Positions 47,148-58,113 of a stretch of DNA of 64,000 bases are shown here, piece by piece. The DNA comes from Asterias rubens. Taxonomy: Eukaryota > Echinodermata > Asteroidea > Forcipulatida > Asteriidae. Under the pieces are notes generated by a model, which did not search any database, was not told the DNA's origin, and saw only the letters and a list, made by a program, of their open reading frames with translations. The DNA is taken from NCBI RefSeq assembly GCF_902459465.1, contig NC_047080.1, positions 10,824,866 to 10,888,865 on the forward strand, given 5' to 3'. Every line of letters begins with the position of its first letter. Positions within the stretch are counted from its first letter, which is position 1. The translations under genes were made by a program, and so were the position numbers.

Positions 47148-47275
47148 TAGTTCAATTGCGTGCTATCCAGAGCTGGTACACTGGTTCGAATCCCGCCCGT
47201 ACCAAGAGGGACATGACTTTTACTGCTTGCACCAGTAATGGATTGGGGTCCGTCATGTCTATCCACAAATTAGCC
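47148..47275 (+). mobile_element. SINE-4 fragment fused to satellite
   Basis: Begins inside the SINE head (TGGATAGTTCAATTGCGTGC), keeps the B box TGGTTCGAATCC, and is cut at ATCCACAAATTAG, where satellite-like GCCTTGTAGATTTTGTTCAA takes over to about 47397. Confidence 0.75.
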
Positions 47276-47397
47276 TTGTAGATTTTGTTCAAGCAAAATT
47301 AGCCTTGTGAGTTTTGCCTTGTGAACTTTTAAAATTTCACAAAACTCACAAGGCTACATAGCCTTGTGAACTTTTCAAATTTTGCCGAAAAATTCAC

Positions 47398-47935
47398 TGG
47401 GAGCTACGGGACCTACGGGACCCGGGTTCAACTCCCGTGTGTGCTTTTTTCTTTTTTGCTTGGACGCAGTGAGTGAGTTATTTAAGTAGTATAAAAATCA
47501 TCTCCAAACACCAACAGGCACTGTGGCGACACGGTGCACTGGATAGTTCAATTGCGTGCTATCCAGAGCTGGTACACCGGTTCGAATCCTACCCGTACCA
47601 AGAGGGACATGACTTTTACTGCTTGTACCAGTAATGGATTGGGGTCCGTCATGTCTATCCCCAAATTAGGTGTGGATGAAGATATTCCGTGTGGGAGAGT
47701 AAAGGAGGGACCGGGACTGCAAGTCCCTTAAGGGTTCTAATGGGTGATCACCACGCTGGTTTCGATCAGACTTTGAGTCCCCTGAACGCCTGGTCGTCAC
47801 TCTGACTAACTCTTTGCACAAATTAACTTTAGCTTTATTTAACTTTAACAACTCTATACCAACAGTATTTATAACCAATTTGAGCCAAAAACTGAAAACA
47901 AATTTGACAAGTAGGCCTTCACAAGGCATTATAGA
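47398..47935 (+). mobile_element. Third partial copy of the palindrome arm
   Basis: Collinear with 40460-40985: tRNA-like module, full SINE-4 (47525-47865) and the TTGACAAGTAGGCC end, then satellite. The outer half of the arm is missing. A small ACGGGACCT duplication lies in the tRNA-like module. Confidence 0.85.
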
Positions 47936-48125
47936 CTATAACCGTGTAGACTTTTTCGCCAAAATTTGACAAGTGCACAAGGCTGGAGCCTTGTAGATTT
48001 TGTTCAAGCAAAATTAGCCTTGTGAATTTTGCCTTGTGAACTTTTCAAATTTTGCCGAAACATTCACAAGGCCTTGGGACTTTTTCAAATTTCACAAAAG
48101 TCACAAGGCTATAGCCTTGTGTAAT
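47936..48125. repeat. Satellite remnant
   Basis: Contains AGCCTTGTGAATTTTGCCTT and one intact CACAAGGCTATAGCCTTGTG palindrome at the right edge. Confidence 0.8.
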
Positions 48126-48330
48126 ATCACTACCTGCGTCCCGTGTGTTCTATGTCACGCGCCAAGTTTGCTTGAAGATAAATACGTTATCAAACGCGTG
48201 CTCGTGGAAATGCGAAAAAATATAGCCTTTGGTCTCATGGATTTGGGACGCAGAAGCGCTATATTTTTCCGTATTCCACTTGCGCTTTAGGTATTCTCAG
48301 TACAATACTTAGTTCTGTTAAAAATATCCA
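48125..48330. repeat. Element related to part of ASS1 intron 8
   Basis: GGACGCAGAAGCGCTATATT and TTTTTCCGTATTCCACT resemble 23318-23355 in ASS1 (GCGACGCAGAAGCACTATG). Probably a diverged dispersed repeat; the open frame is unsupported. Confidence 0.4.
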
Positions 48331-48430
48331 AAGGCATATCACTCGGGAGGGATTCGAACCAAGGAACAGGTGCGCAACTTACAGGTCTTCACTACTGGAT
48401 CATGGAGCCCAGTAATCACATCGAAAGCCC
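48330..48430 (-). repeat. tRNA-like SINE head
   Basis: Minus strand: GGGCTCCATGATCCAGTAGT then TTGGTTCGAATCCCTCCCGA, with A/B-box-like spacing. No usual 3' body is recognised. Confidence 0.5.
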
Positions 48431-48897
48431 ACCTATGGAAGAAAAAGTCGGATGTTAATTTTCCAAACCGGTAGAAAAATGCACTCAGATCTTAAGCAAA
48501 CTGGACTGAATTCATTTCAGCATGTAAGAATATCTTGCAACAGAAAACTGATTTGCTAAATTTAATAGGAGACCATGGTGTCTTTCCTGTTTAAAAATTT
48601 TGATGGTGTTATATGTTATATGTTGTTACATAACAGGTGTCGTAAATAAATAAATAAAGTATTTAAACTGAGCTTTGTGGTCACTTGTTCATGTTCTGTG
48701 ATTTTTTTTACATATAGTGCCCTATAAGCAGTTTGGTTTCAAGTAGCCTAAATCCATGTCCTCTTCTCCTATCACGATCCAAACCAAATTGCTAAGACTT
48801 TGATAAAGATAAAATGTCTGACACTGTGATTAGCAAAGATCTAATGCCCCAAACTGTCCCTTGGAATCCTTCGTGGATATAGAACGATTTGGGACTG

Positions 48898-49065
48898 TTG
48901 AGCCAGGTTCATACTTCCTGCATATCTTGACGTCGCGGGGCTGTTTTCAAAGCGAATGATTCTCAGGAAATGCCTACAAGTAAACTGATGCGAATTATTC
49001 GTTGCGGATTTGTGACGTCAAAATTTGTATTTGCACTCGCAGGAGGAATGAACCAGGCTTTAGCG
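48898..49065. mobile_element. MITE with inverted ends
   Basis: GAGCCAGGTTCATACTTCCTGC-type left end (48899 on) and its complement near GCAGGAGGAATGAACCAGGC on the right. About 165 bp, non-coding. Confidence 0.7.
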
Positions 49066-49251
49066 TTTACTCTTTCTGTTGCTTTTCTCACCTGTGATTT
49101 CTAACTGAGACCCCGTCATATAACTACTCTGTTTGGAAGCAAGGAATAAACACGCCTCGGCTACCTCTGAAGGTTCTCCCTGCCGTTGTAAGGGTATAAA
49201 CTGCTCAATCTACAATAAAACAAGAGAAAAAACACCTTTACTAGGTGTAAA

Positions 49252-49547
49252 GGGAACCTGTGCCACTGTGAGGGTAGAGATGGTTCTTGTCACTACCAGT
49301 TGCAACAACAAATTTGCAACAAATCTGCAAGGGTTCAAGAGAGAAGCACTGCCAGCTATAAGAGGGATGGAGCTTCCAATCTCCCTCAGGACACACTGAA
49401 AACCTGTGCCACTGTGAGGGTAGAGATGGTTCTTGTCACTACCAGTTGCAACAACAAATTTGCAACAAATCTGCAAGGGTTCAAGAGAGAAGCACTGCCA
49501 GCTATAAGAGGGATGGAGCTTCCAATCTCCCTTGGGACAAACTGAAA
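49252..49547. repeat. Tandem duplication, two 146-bp copies
   Basis: TGCCACTGTGAGGGTAGAGA occurs at 49261 and 49407, and everything between repeats almost without change to CAATCTCCCT. The frames open across both copies (49210-49566 minus, 49300-49545 plus) follow from the duplication. Confidence 0.9.
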
Positions 49548-49701
49548 ATCTGGACAGCACAAGCACCCATCCTCTTCATGGCAGCATCAATGGAGAGTAT
49601 AGCAACAACGATAATAATAGTGGCTGCTCTCACAGTGCTCACTCTGTGACGCTCAAGGCGCTTCAACATTCAGTATTTTCCTACAAGGTATTATGGAATT
49701 A

Positions 49702-50038
49702 AGACTCTGGACACTATTGGCAGTTGTCAAAGACCAGTCTTCACATTTAGAGTGTATCCCAATATATGCATAAAATAAACCTGTGGAAATTTAAGCTCAA
49801 TTGGTCGTCAAAGTTGCGAGATAATAGTGAAAGAAAAAACACCCTTGTCATTGTGTTGTGTGCTTTCAGATGCTCGATTTCAAGACCTCAAATTCTAAAC
49901 CTGAGGTCTTGAAATCAAATTCGTGGAAAATTACTTCATTTTCAAAAACTACATCACTTAAGAGGGAGCAGTTTCTCACAATGTTTTATACTATCAACCT
50001 CTCCCCACTACACTGGGGGACTGCCTTTAACATAGCAC
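49702..50038. mobile_element. MITE-B copy
   Basis: Left end TTAAGACTCTGGACACTATT, right end GGGGGACTGCCTTTAA. Internal AAGTTGCGAGATAATAGTGA and TTTCTCACAATGTTTTATAC match the 19248 copy closely. Confidence 0.8.
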
Positions 50039-50049
50039 CATAAAATTGT

Positions 50050-50160
50050 TTACAAGGTGCTGTGGCGCAATTGGGGCCAACCAAACCAGAAACACCGGGG
50101 GGACCCCTTCTCTTTTTGATAAGTGTTACATGCGTTACACAACACACAGGACCAATCCAA
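50050..50160 (-). mobile_element. SINE-1 body fragment
   Basis: ACATGCGTTACACAACACACAGGACCAA matches the body of SINE-1 at 60220-60242 in short blocks (GTTACACAACACA). The head is missing. Confidence 0.45.
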
Positions 50161-50184
50161 GATGTATAGAACCTTAAACCCTAC

Positions 50185-53100
50185 CTGACTACGGACATTT
50201 TCTGGAATGGCATCAGTCATTGGAGTCTTGATAAAACCTGGAAGAACCACATTACAACGGATACCAAACCTAAAAGTAGAAGAATGAACAATCAAACATT
50301 GACATCGGTTAAACAAATTTGTGGAGACAACTAGCGCTTTTCTCAAACCTTAGCTTTGGCTCCAACTCTGCCTGCTGATGTTTGAACCACAGCTTGCTTT
50401 GTTTCCACTGTGTACGTAGTCAGCTGAGCCCAAGTCGAGCTTTGAGAAAGGCCCCAAAGGTAGTTAGATCTTATTCAAGTGACTGGTAGTCCTGAAAAGA
50501 ACTGATGGACTCACTTTTTCAGACAGTATACTCCGTCCCGTCCTTTTGAGTTCGTTGCTTTTCAAGAATAAAACTCTTCATTCATTTTGGTTTTATCCAT
50601 TACTGTACACCGATATGTGTAAGCACCGATTACTCTGTACTTTCCTAAGCTTGGTGAACAAAAACACGCTAGCACACATCAGTGTATATGGGTAAAACCA
50701 AAATGAATATTCCTGATCCCCGATGCAAATTTAACATCTATTAAATAATTTGCAGTAGTAAAACTCATGTATGAATAAATCCATTTTGAGATTACCTGGC
50801 AAGCTCCTTTGCTGTTGTTTGAGTGAACGCAACCACGCCAGCCTTGGATGCCGCATAATTACACTGTCCGATATTACCTGACTAATAAAACAATAACCAA
50901 AGAGAGAGAGATGGTCATTTGTATTTAGACCTCCCACACAAAGGCCTAATTGAACCATTAATTGAATTATTACTGATAAGTATGTCGAAATTCACCCATC
51001 GTGCAAATGTAAATTGCCATTACCTGTGACATGTCACATCCATGTTAAATCTCCCAGCACTACCAGAGGTATTCAGTATAGCAATATTCTTCTGTGGACA
51101 GTTACATTTAGTCATCCTATTTAGTTTAATAAAAAAGAAGTTTTCCCTCAAATCTCTGGAAAAGGAATTTTGGGCGAAATTTACTTACACTTTTTGCCAT
51201 CATGGCTGCGTTAAAAGAGTTTTCTGCAACAAAATTTTTTTCAAACCCCAGCAGAATCTTTCTCAAAGTGTAAAAACACTCTGCTTGGATTGAAATGTCA
51301 GGCAATTAATTTTTGTTTTGCAATTTTATCATAGGTCATTTTGGTTGGTAAGCAGACTGCAATAGCTTTTTCTATTTTCTAAACGGAGTTAGGAAAAAAA
51401 TAATTTATTTATATTTTTTTATAGATGGTTTGATCTGACGTACCTTTCCTACAATACTTGCAATATTTACAATAGCGCCCTCTTTGGTCCTATGGTCAAT
51501 CATCTCCTGGCTCACAGCTTGCGTAACTAAAAACGTTCCCTGAAACATAAGACAAAAAATTACATCATAACAACGATATGCATAGATAAACTTTCGCATC
51601 TGAAAAGTACCCAGTGCTAAAAGACCTTGCCATTTTGGGGGGAATTAAAACATTGAGAGTAAAGGAAATATGGAAATTGTAAATTTATCTTGGCACCAAA
51701 GTAATAACATGGGGAAATGAAATGCCTCCAGTGTCTCCATGAAGTATCAGGCCTGCAACATGTGTCAAGGTTCTACAGACACAGTCATCTCAGACTGGAA
51801 ATCAATTCTATCCATCCGCTACTAGAGGACGGTAGTGATCAATTCAAGAAAGTGTTTACAAGCAAGTCTGTTCAGGACACGGCTGTGGGAGACGTCAATT
51901 TCAATTCTCTTTTCACAAAATATTAACATACTGGAAAATTCAACAATTTTCAAACTGGCCTCCTTGGATTTCCAGCTACAAGGAACAAAGGTTCAGCTTC
52001 CTCAATAAGGCAAAATATAAAAAATGTATGGCGTAAAAGTTTTTGCGGTGGTACGGGACCGTTTATATACCCTGGACTCCGTCACGTTGTAAGCAACGGG
52101 GGAGTCCAACCTGGGCTAACCGCCTGATCAGATTCTCCTTCATGATAGTGTAGTCTTGTTTCTCATACCTTTAAATTAATATTGATGACTTCATCAAACT
52201 TCTCCTCATCCATCTTCAGCATCATTTTATCCTTAGTGATCCCAGCGCAGTTGACTAAAACACTCGCTGGCTCTTTATACAGTTCCGCAATATGCTTGAC
52301 CAGGTTCCGAACAATGACTTTGTTGGAGACATCCAACGCAAACGCCTGGTGGAACTGGTGGTTGAATGCTGCATCTTCGGGGGTCTTGAGAGATTCTAAG
52401 GTGGTTCTGGCTCGATCTAAATCAATGTCTGTGGTGACGACACTTGCTCCGTGTCTGGCGAAGAGTTCACAAACGGCACGGCCAATGCCACTGCCTCCAC
52501 CTTCAAGGAGAAAAAGGAATTGTTTTAAACTATTTTCAAACTGACTGGGTTAAATTGATTTTTTAAAACTTGGGTTTGGACAGAGAGAAATACTGACTGG
52601 AGTGGACTAGAACCAAAGACTTTCAGATAAACGCACGGGCCATAAGTATCTTTCTGTATCTGAAAACAAATCAAAGATGTTTTAAACCTGAATAAAGCTG
52701 TTTAAAAAGAGAAAATTAAAAGCTATTTGGAAGGAAACCCTATCTATCATTATAAAAGGAAGTGGACTATAGATAATAAAGTCAAACAGTAGGAGGGTTG
52801 ACTATGTACTGTACAACTCACTGTTGAAATATAAATACCATATTGAAGGCTGGAATTGTACATTTCCTTAACATTATACTCACAAAAATACAGGACAGAG
52901 CCTAGCTAACCCTAACCTTGATCAGGGTATTTATAATTTAGTATTAAATTAAGTTGACTTCCTCTCCAGTAAATATTACCAGACACAGCCTGCCATACAG
53001 TGCTGCAGAGTTGGGCATCCAAAGGACAATGAGCTTATATTATAAACATTGCATCTTAAATGGAGGATATACCTCTGGTAATTACACAAAACAAAAGTGT

Positions 53101-53363
53101 TCCCTAAACCCTCTTGACAACAAACTGCATACCATAACTGGTTAAGGTGATTTCACACGGTAATATTTTCTAAAAAACATAGTTTCAATATCTCTTAATA
53201 AACATGTGTCATCGTTTCACAAACAAGAAATCATACACACACTCTCAAGCCTTAATTGTCTTGATTACATAAGCATCAATAAACCACATAAAAACAATTA
53301 AACTCAGCAATAATCACCCGTAACAATAGCCACCTTCCCTGCAAGTTGCAACCCCGCCGCCAT
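50185..53363 (-). CDS. HSD17B8: 17-beta-hydroxysteroid dehydrogenase 8-like SDR, 5 exons, 3' end not found
   Basis: In vertebrates HSD17B8 pairs with CBR4 as the mitochondrial 3-ketoacyl-ACP reductase and has steroid dehydrogenase activity. Exons, minus strand: 53363-53318, 52500-52169, 51539-51444, 50881-50796, 50269-50185; they join in phase to 215 codons. Features: MAAGLQLAGKVAIVT, the dinucleotide-binding GGGSGIGRAV, VNCAGITKD, NINLKGTFLVTQAVSQEM, the catalytic Ser in NIASIVGK, Tyr and Lys in NYAASKAG, RCNVVLPGFIKTPMT. A second in-frame ATG lies 8 codons upstream (53387) in a poorer context. The human protein has about 46 more residues, including the terminal TGG motif, and I find no exon for them before 50185. 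Reading on without splicing gives a stop at 50050-50052. The last exon may lie beyond the repeat block, or be lost or diverged. Confidence 0.88.
50600..50700. mobile_element. SINE-2 tail palindrome
   Basis: CACCGATATGTGTAAGCACC...ACTTTCCTAAGC and CACGCTAGCACACATCAGTG form a degraded inverted tail pair without a tRNA-like head. Confidence 0.5.
51225..51390. mobile_element. MITE-F fragment
   Basis: AGAATCTTTCTCAAAGTG, AAATGTCAGGCAATTAA and TTGGTTGGTAAGCAGACTGC align with the right part of MITE-F. Confidence 0.5.
51685..51765 (+). repeat. Repeat C right-end fragment
   Basis: Ends GTCTCCATGAAGTATCAGGCCTGC, cited in part; matches the right border of the 29645-29825 copy. Confidence 0.5.
52505..53310 (-). 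other. HSD17B8 intron 1, nothing else recognised
   Basis: About 0.8 kb of AT-rich intron. The open frame at 52954-53145 has no recognisable similarity. No SINE or MITE is clear. Confidence 0.55.
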
Positions 53364-53599
53364 GTTGTTTTTTTGGTAAACACTCATGGTCTAAAAATAG
53401 ATGTGCGGTATCCTGACTAAACGGCATTCAATGAAAGCAGTATTTTTTCTTGGGCGCTGACCAGAGGTACCGGTGCGATTGCACAATCATTACTTTACCA
53501 TCTGCAATGTACAAGGCGGGTTAACCAAACGGTAATCTAATTGTTTAGACTAGAGCTCTAGAGTCGTTGGTGTGGGTGTTTGGGGGCGAATATTACACA
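53364..53599. promoter_or_regulatory. Likely shared bidirectional promoter, HSD17B8 and PTRH1
   Basis: The two start codons point away from each other and lie ~236 bp apart (or 333 bp if PTRH1 uses 53696). No TATA box is placed for either. Inferred from geometry only; both flanking genes would share any regulatory sites here. Confidence 0.6.
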
Positions 53600-55899
53600 A
53601 TGATTGCATCAAGATCTTGTACTGTCGCAAATAGTTCATTTAAGAAACTCAGGTTACTGTCAAGGAAGGGTTTTGGGCAGAGAGGTGCGACTAAGATGGC
53701 GGCAATACAAATGGAATTCAGCTCGCAGATTATGGTAAGTACTTACTAACCTGCCCACAAACAAGTGATCAAATTCAAAGTCTCATAAAATAGTCAATAA
53801 GTCAATAAGTCATATTTAACAATTATAATAATACCTATATTAACAAAAAGAAGTATCCATGTTAACACAGATTACTAAACAGCACTGACTGAGCAAACGT
53901 CATGTACTTGTAATTTGTATTTCAACTTTCAATTATTGTAATATTTGTTAATAATACTTTTTTAAATTTGTAAATAAAATATTATTGTTCAATATTTATT
54001 AATATAACAAAATAAGAATTTTTCAAACACCACTCAATGAAGTTTTTCTCTGGTGCACTACTACAACTTAACTTAACCAGCAGATAACAGAGTATGGTGT
54101 TGGGTGTTTTACTTTGGTTGCAATAATACGTATACATTATAGGTCATAGCTCTCTGTAATCTATTCTACAGTCGGTAGGAAGGAGGGTTACCATTAATCC
54201 ATTAATCGCAACTATTTTACTGGAGGGGGTGGGGGGAGGTGGGGGCAGGGTCGAGTTTTTAAAAACACTTAAAAACAAATCCTATCATGTGTTTAATATG
54301 TGATTTTGAGTTTTGAATGAATTTTGTTTATTGTATCTAGGTCGTTGGTCTTGGCAACCACTCCATGCCTAACACAAGACACAGCGTTGGCATGGCAGCA
54401 GTCGACAGACTTTGCAGACATCTCAAGGCTTCATGGAGTAAAGATGGAGACTGCCAGGGGGATGTTGCCATAGCAACATTGGATAGCTGTCAGAGGTTCA
54501 TTTTGTTGAAGCCACGCCTTCTCATGAATATTAATGGAAGGAGTGTCATTAAAGCAGGTACTAATATAAATATATTAATTGAAGGCATTGGTCATTTCCA
54601 TTAATTAATCAATCAGTCAACATGATATTTCCTATAGCGATTTTAAGATTACAAAAAAACCCATTAAGAAACTCAAAAAATTATTAAATGTCAAACACCA
54701 ACAAATGTTAACTCTTTAATTATCATCTTTCCCTATATTTTAATTTCACAGCAAGGAAGTACAAAGTGGCCTCTTCGGATATTTATCTCGTTCATGATGA
54801 TCTGGATCGTGCATTCGGGAAACTCAGTATCAAGGAAGGAGGGAGTGCAGGGTAAGATATCTATCCAATTTCATCTTTGAGAGGACAAGGCCATTTTCAT
54901 TTTGCAAAGGGCGCGTCGAATGGACAATTTTAAAGTCTTTTGACTGAGCACCAAGGCAAAGACCAGGGCAATGAAATTCATTGCGCCAGTGGCCTCCTGA
55001 GCATTTTGCCAGGCAAAACCAGCGAAGGATGTTAGATCAGACGAGAATTATTTTAAAGTTTTTGAAATTTTGTAACAATTTATGTTTTATAATTAAGTGT
55101 GTTTTCTTTTCCTCAACAGTGGACACAATGGTGTGAAATCCTCAATAACTGCATTAGGAACAGAGGTAAGTGCAAAGTAACACAGTTGTATAAAGAGTAA
55201 GGTTTTCATTGTTTTTGCCTGTCATGATTGAGTAGAATGTTTCATTAGAACTTAACAATTTCTTCATAGATGTGCCCTTTACAAGGAAGAAACGCCCTGG
55301 TTCACGTATCTTTCCAAAAAGGAAGCGAAGACTAATGAGATTCATTCAGGAATATCTTGAACCTGATAAAATTTGCTTTTTAGTAGTTTGATGCACCTTA
55401 TACACAAATTGCCAAATAAGTTTACTTGTACTAAGTTTATTAATTTTGATTTTTACCCATACACCGATGTGGGTTAGCACTGTATACTCAGTACTTTCCC
55501 GAGTCCTGTGAAAAAATATCACAGGCATGTTACTCGGGTGGGATTCGAACCTACGACCCTTGCAATTCTAGACTACCGAGGTTGCCCGGTAGCTAGAGGC
55601 AGTTTGAATCCTATGTTTTGGCAGCGGGTACCGCAACGGTCTTAGAGATGTTAAATTTGCATCGGGGATAAGTTTCTGCTAGCTTTGGGTTGAGACCATA
55701 ACACCTTCTATCCTCGTTTCTTTTTCAGATCATGCCAAGACTAAGGATAGGTATCGGCCGTCCCACCAACCAGAATGCCGTCATTGACTACGTCCTGGGT
55801 GGATTCAGTCTGTCTGAGAAGGAGCGCCTACCACACATCCTGGAAGAATCAACCATGAAAATACTCAATCATGTTAAAAAAAGGACAGACAAAACGTGA
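53600..55899 (+). CDS. PTRH1: Peptidyl-tRNA hydrolase 1, 5 exons
   Basis: Cleaves the ester bond of peptidyl-tRNAs released from stalled ribosomes, recycling tRNA. Exons 53600-53734, 54341-54557, 54752-54851, 55120-55165 and 55729-55899 join in phase to 222 residues plus TGA. Bacterial Pth has ~194 and human PTRH1 ~214. Active-site pieces are in order: VVGLGNHSMPNTRHSVGM (Asn and catalytic His), LLMNINGRSV (Asn), HDDLDRAFGKL (Asp), GGHNGVKSSI (His, Asn), IMPRLRIGIGRP. Three in-frame starts are possible: 53567, 53600 and 53696. I chose 53600 because MIASRSCTVANSSFKKLRLL and what follows up to residue 33 is basic with no acidic residue, like a mitochondrial presequence. The 53696 start, beside a MAAIQMEF context, would give a 190-residue form without it. 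Confidence 0.94.
54870..55015 (+). repeat. Repeat C copy in PTRH1 intron 3
   Basis: CAATTTCATCTTTGAGAGGA, CATTTTGCAAAGGGCGCG, GAGCACCAAGGCAAAGACCA, then TTGCGCCAGTGGCCTCCTGA. Confidence 0.65.
55448..55595 (-). mobile_element. SINE-2 copy in PTRH1 intron 4
   Basis: TTTACCCATACACCGATGTG tail, CAGTACTTTCCCGAGTCCTG body, then the complement of the head with GGGATTCGAACCTACGACCC and CTAGACTACCGAGG. Confidence 0.8.
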
Positions 55900-56064
55900 G
55901 ACACAGTGATGGAGATGAATGCTGAAATATATTAGCTGGTGACCAGACAGAAGACCTGTTTGTCATCTGTTGATGTGCCTCTGTGATGAACACAGAGAGA
56001 GAACCGGTTTACCATCCATCAAGGAATTAAATTGTGACTAGTTTACTGGTTGCCTTTCTAGTTG

Positions 56065-56070
56065 AATAAA
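56065..56070 (+). terminator. Candidate poly(A) signal for PTRH1
   Basis: AATAAA lies 166 bp after the PTRH1 stop, directly before an 11-bp minisatellite rich in TTG that could act as the GU-rich downstream element. Confidence 0.5.
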
Positions 56071-56079
56071 GGTGGACAA

Positions 56080-56152
56080 CTGGTTGACTACTGGTTGACT
56101 ACTGGTTGACTACTGGTTGACTACTGGTTGACTACTGGTTGACTACTGGTTG
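56080..56152 (+). repeat. 11-bp minisatellite
   Basis: Unit CTGGTTGACTA repeated about 6.5 times without error, ending in TGGTTGTTCTGG. Likely recent slippage or unequal exchange. Confidence 0.95.
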
Positions 56153-56159
56153 TTCTGGT

Positions 56160-58113
56160 TGAATTTATTCCACCAATGTCTCTCAACAAAACATCTGGTC
56201 GCAAGATGTTGACAAAGTTCCTCATACCAAGTAGTTGGTGCTACAATGATCTCAAAATGACACTTGTAAAGACAGACGTGTAGTATTTTTCCTGATTTCA
56301 GGATTTCCTCAAAATCTTCTTGAGCCTTCAAATTTCTTGAAAGATGTGAAGCAAATAAGAAAGGAAGAAAGAAATAGTCCACGTTGTATGTAAACCTGTA
56401 GTTTTGGTGATGTGTTGTCTGTAAACCTCCTAAATTCAGGGTCTGGAATAAGGGGGGTACCAGGCCACCAATCGATTCTCAGGAATCGTCAAATTTTAGT
56501 CAAGGAAAGAAAAAGAGGCATAAAAGCTGCATTGCTGAGTTCAAAACAAAAAACAGAAATCTTGCATTTTGTTTAGATGACAGTATTGGAATCACCCAAA
56601 GCAAAAGGCAGGAGAAGTGAAAGCATGAGAAATTAATTGGGCAATGACTTTAGAAGTTCAATTTTGAAAAGAGAATTTACTTTATAATCCGAAACATTTG
56701 CCTATGATAAATCATTATCAGACAGTAAACAATATATTATTGCAACAAGGCACAATAATGTTTATTTATTATGAGAAAAGTAAGTGTGTTGTCTGCTGTT
56801 TTTTTTAAATAAATGATGAATATCAAATGAATATTTTAAAGTTTGTCTCTTGTGTTGGGGTTTCGGCTTCTTGGCTTCAATGATTGTTCTTTGTGTTATT
56901 TGTTTTGGGGTAACGGTCTTCAGTGATGCAACCAGAAGGGTTGCTATATTTATTTTTTTCTTTCAACAAACCTTGTTTCAAGTAGGCCTACACCTTAATT
57001 TTGAGTTAATGTTTTTTTTTTAAAGAATCTTGGCAATGATAAAGGTTGGAGGCTCCATTGATGCAAAGATCATTTTAAAGTGAGAAGAATCAAGTGATCA
57101 AGCAATTTTAGTGCCAAGCAAAGAGTGAATATTGCAAGGGATTTGAACAATAGAGCTGCATTACTATTGATAAAATAATATTTTGTAAAAGTGTGGGGGA
57201 GGGGGTGGAATACCTTGGAGCCGAATCTGAAAAGCAAACTTTGCTTTGCCAATAGAGGGCGCTATATATAAATAAACAATATCAAAATAATTGGTAGAAA
57301 GTGGGTCTTGCTGTCTGTTGAGAGCATGTAATGTAGTCAAGATTGTTCCCATTCTTAATTCTATTTCGGTAACTTCAGTTTTTACAGGGTGAGTACACGT
57401 TTTTGAAAAAGGTATGCTTGTTTTTCTGTGACTTTTCCTGCGTCCACAGTCGAGGTCTGGAGAGAGTTTTGAGCCCATCGATTTCCCCATCATGTTTGGA
57501 TCGTATGTGATTCACTGCCAATATGATTATCGTGCAGCGATCTGTTCCTGCTGCATGACCATGCGGGCGCCAGAAGTTACTTTCAAGTTTCATCGTAAAA
57601 GAAAAAAAGAAAAAAACGGATAATTTGTGACTATAGGACCCTTCTAAAAAAAATTCACATAGCCCCAATACCACTGGTAAGTAATGTGTAATGTCATGTT
57701 AAAACTCTATGATGTTTTGCAGTCTTAAAAAATACATTTTTTTATACTATTATTGATTAATCAATTGAACTATAAATTTGATGCCGTTTCTCATTAATAG
57801 TAACAGCTTGACTCCATCATGCTTTTGGGTTAGTTGTAATCGTCAGGATGATGGGGTTACGATTTTCACAGCTAGGCCTCTTTGTTGGGTTGCTATTGAC
57901 AATGTGATAGTCATAACCTTTGATCTCTGGATGGATTGTTTTCTGTTAACAGCAGTTATGAATATAATAATTCATGAAAACACTTTCATCACTGTAAAAG
58001 TCTCACAAATCTATGACAAAACCTTCTAAATATATTTATTAGTGTTCAAACTGTTTAATCTTTAGTGAAACAGCTGACAAGAGTGCTTCCTCCTGGACAG
58101 ACAGAAACAAAAA
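56160..58113. other. Spacer between PTRH1 and CMTR2
   Basis: No coding exon is recognised. 56400-57000 is AT-rich. 57370-57620 is somewhat richer in GC (CGTCCACAGTCGAGGTCTGG) and might hold the CMTR2 promoter or a first non-coding exon; an acceptor-like TTCCTCCTGGACAG ends at 58100, just before the CMTR2 ATG. Confidence 0.5.

Noticed and set aside
49133-49649. Overlapping frames on both strands near 49.1-49.6 kb as small genes
   Set aside because: They exist because of the 146-bp duplication and show no recognisable domain.
50050-50346. Alternative HSD17B8 terminus by intron read-through
   Set aside because: A good GTAGGG donor follows codon CAG, and the read-through residues (WSCVLCNACNTYQ region) do not resemble the SDR C-terminus; part of the segment matches a SINE-1 fragment.
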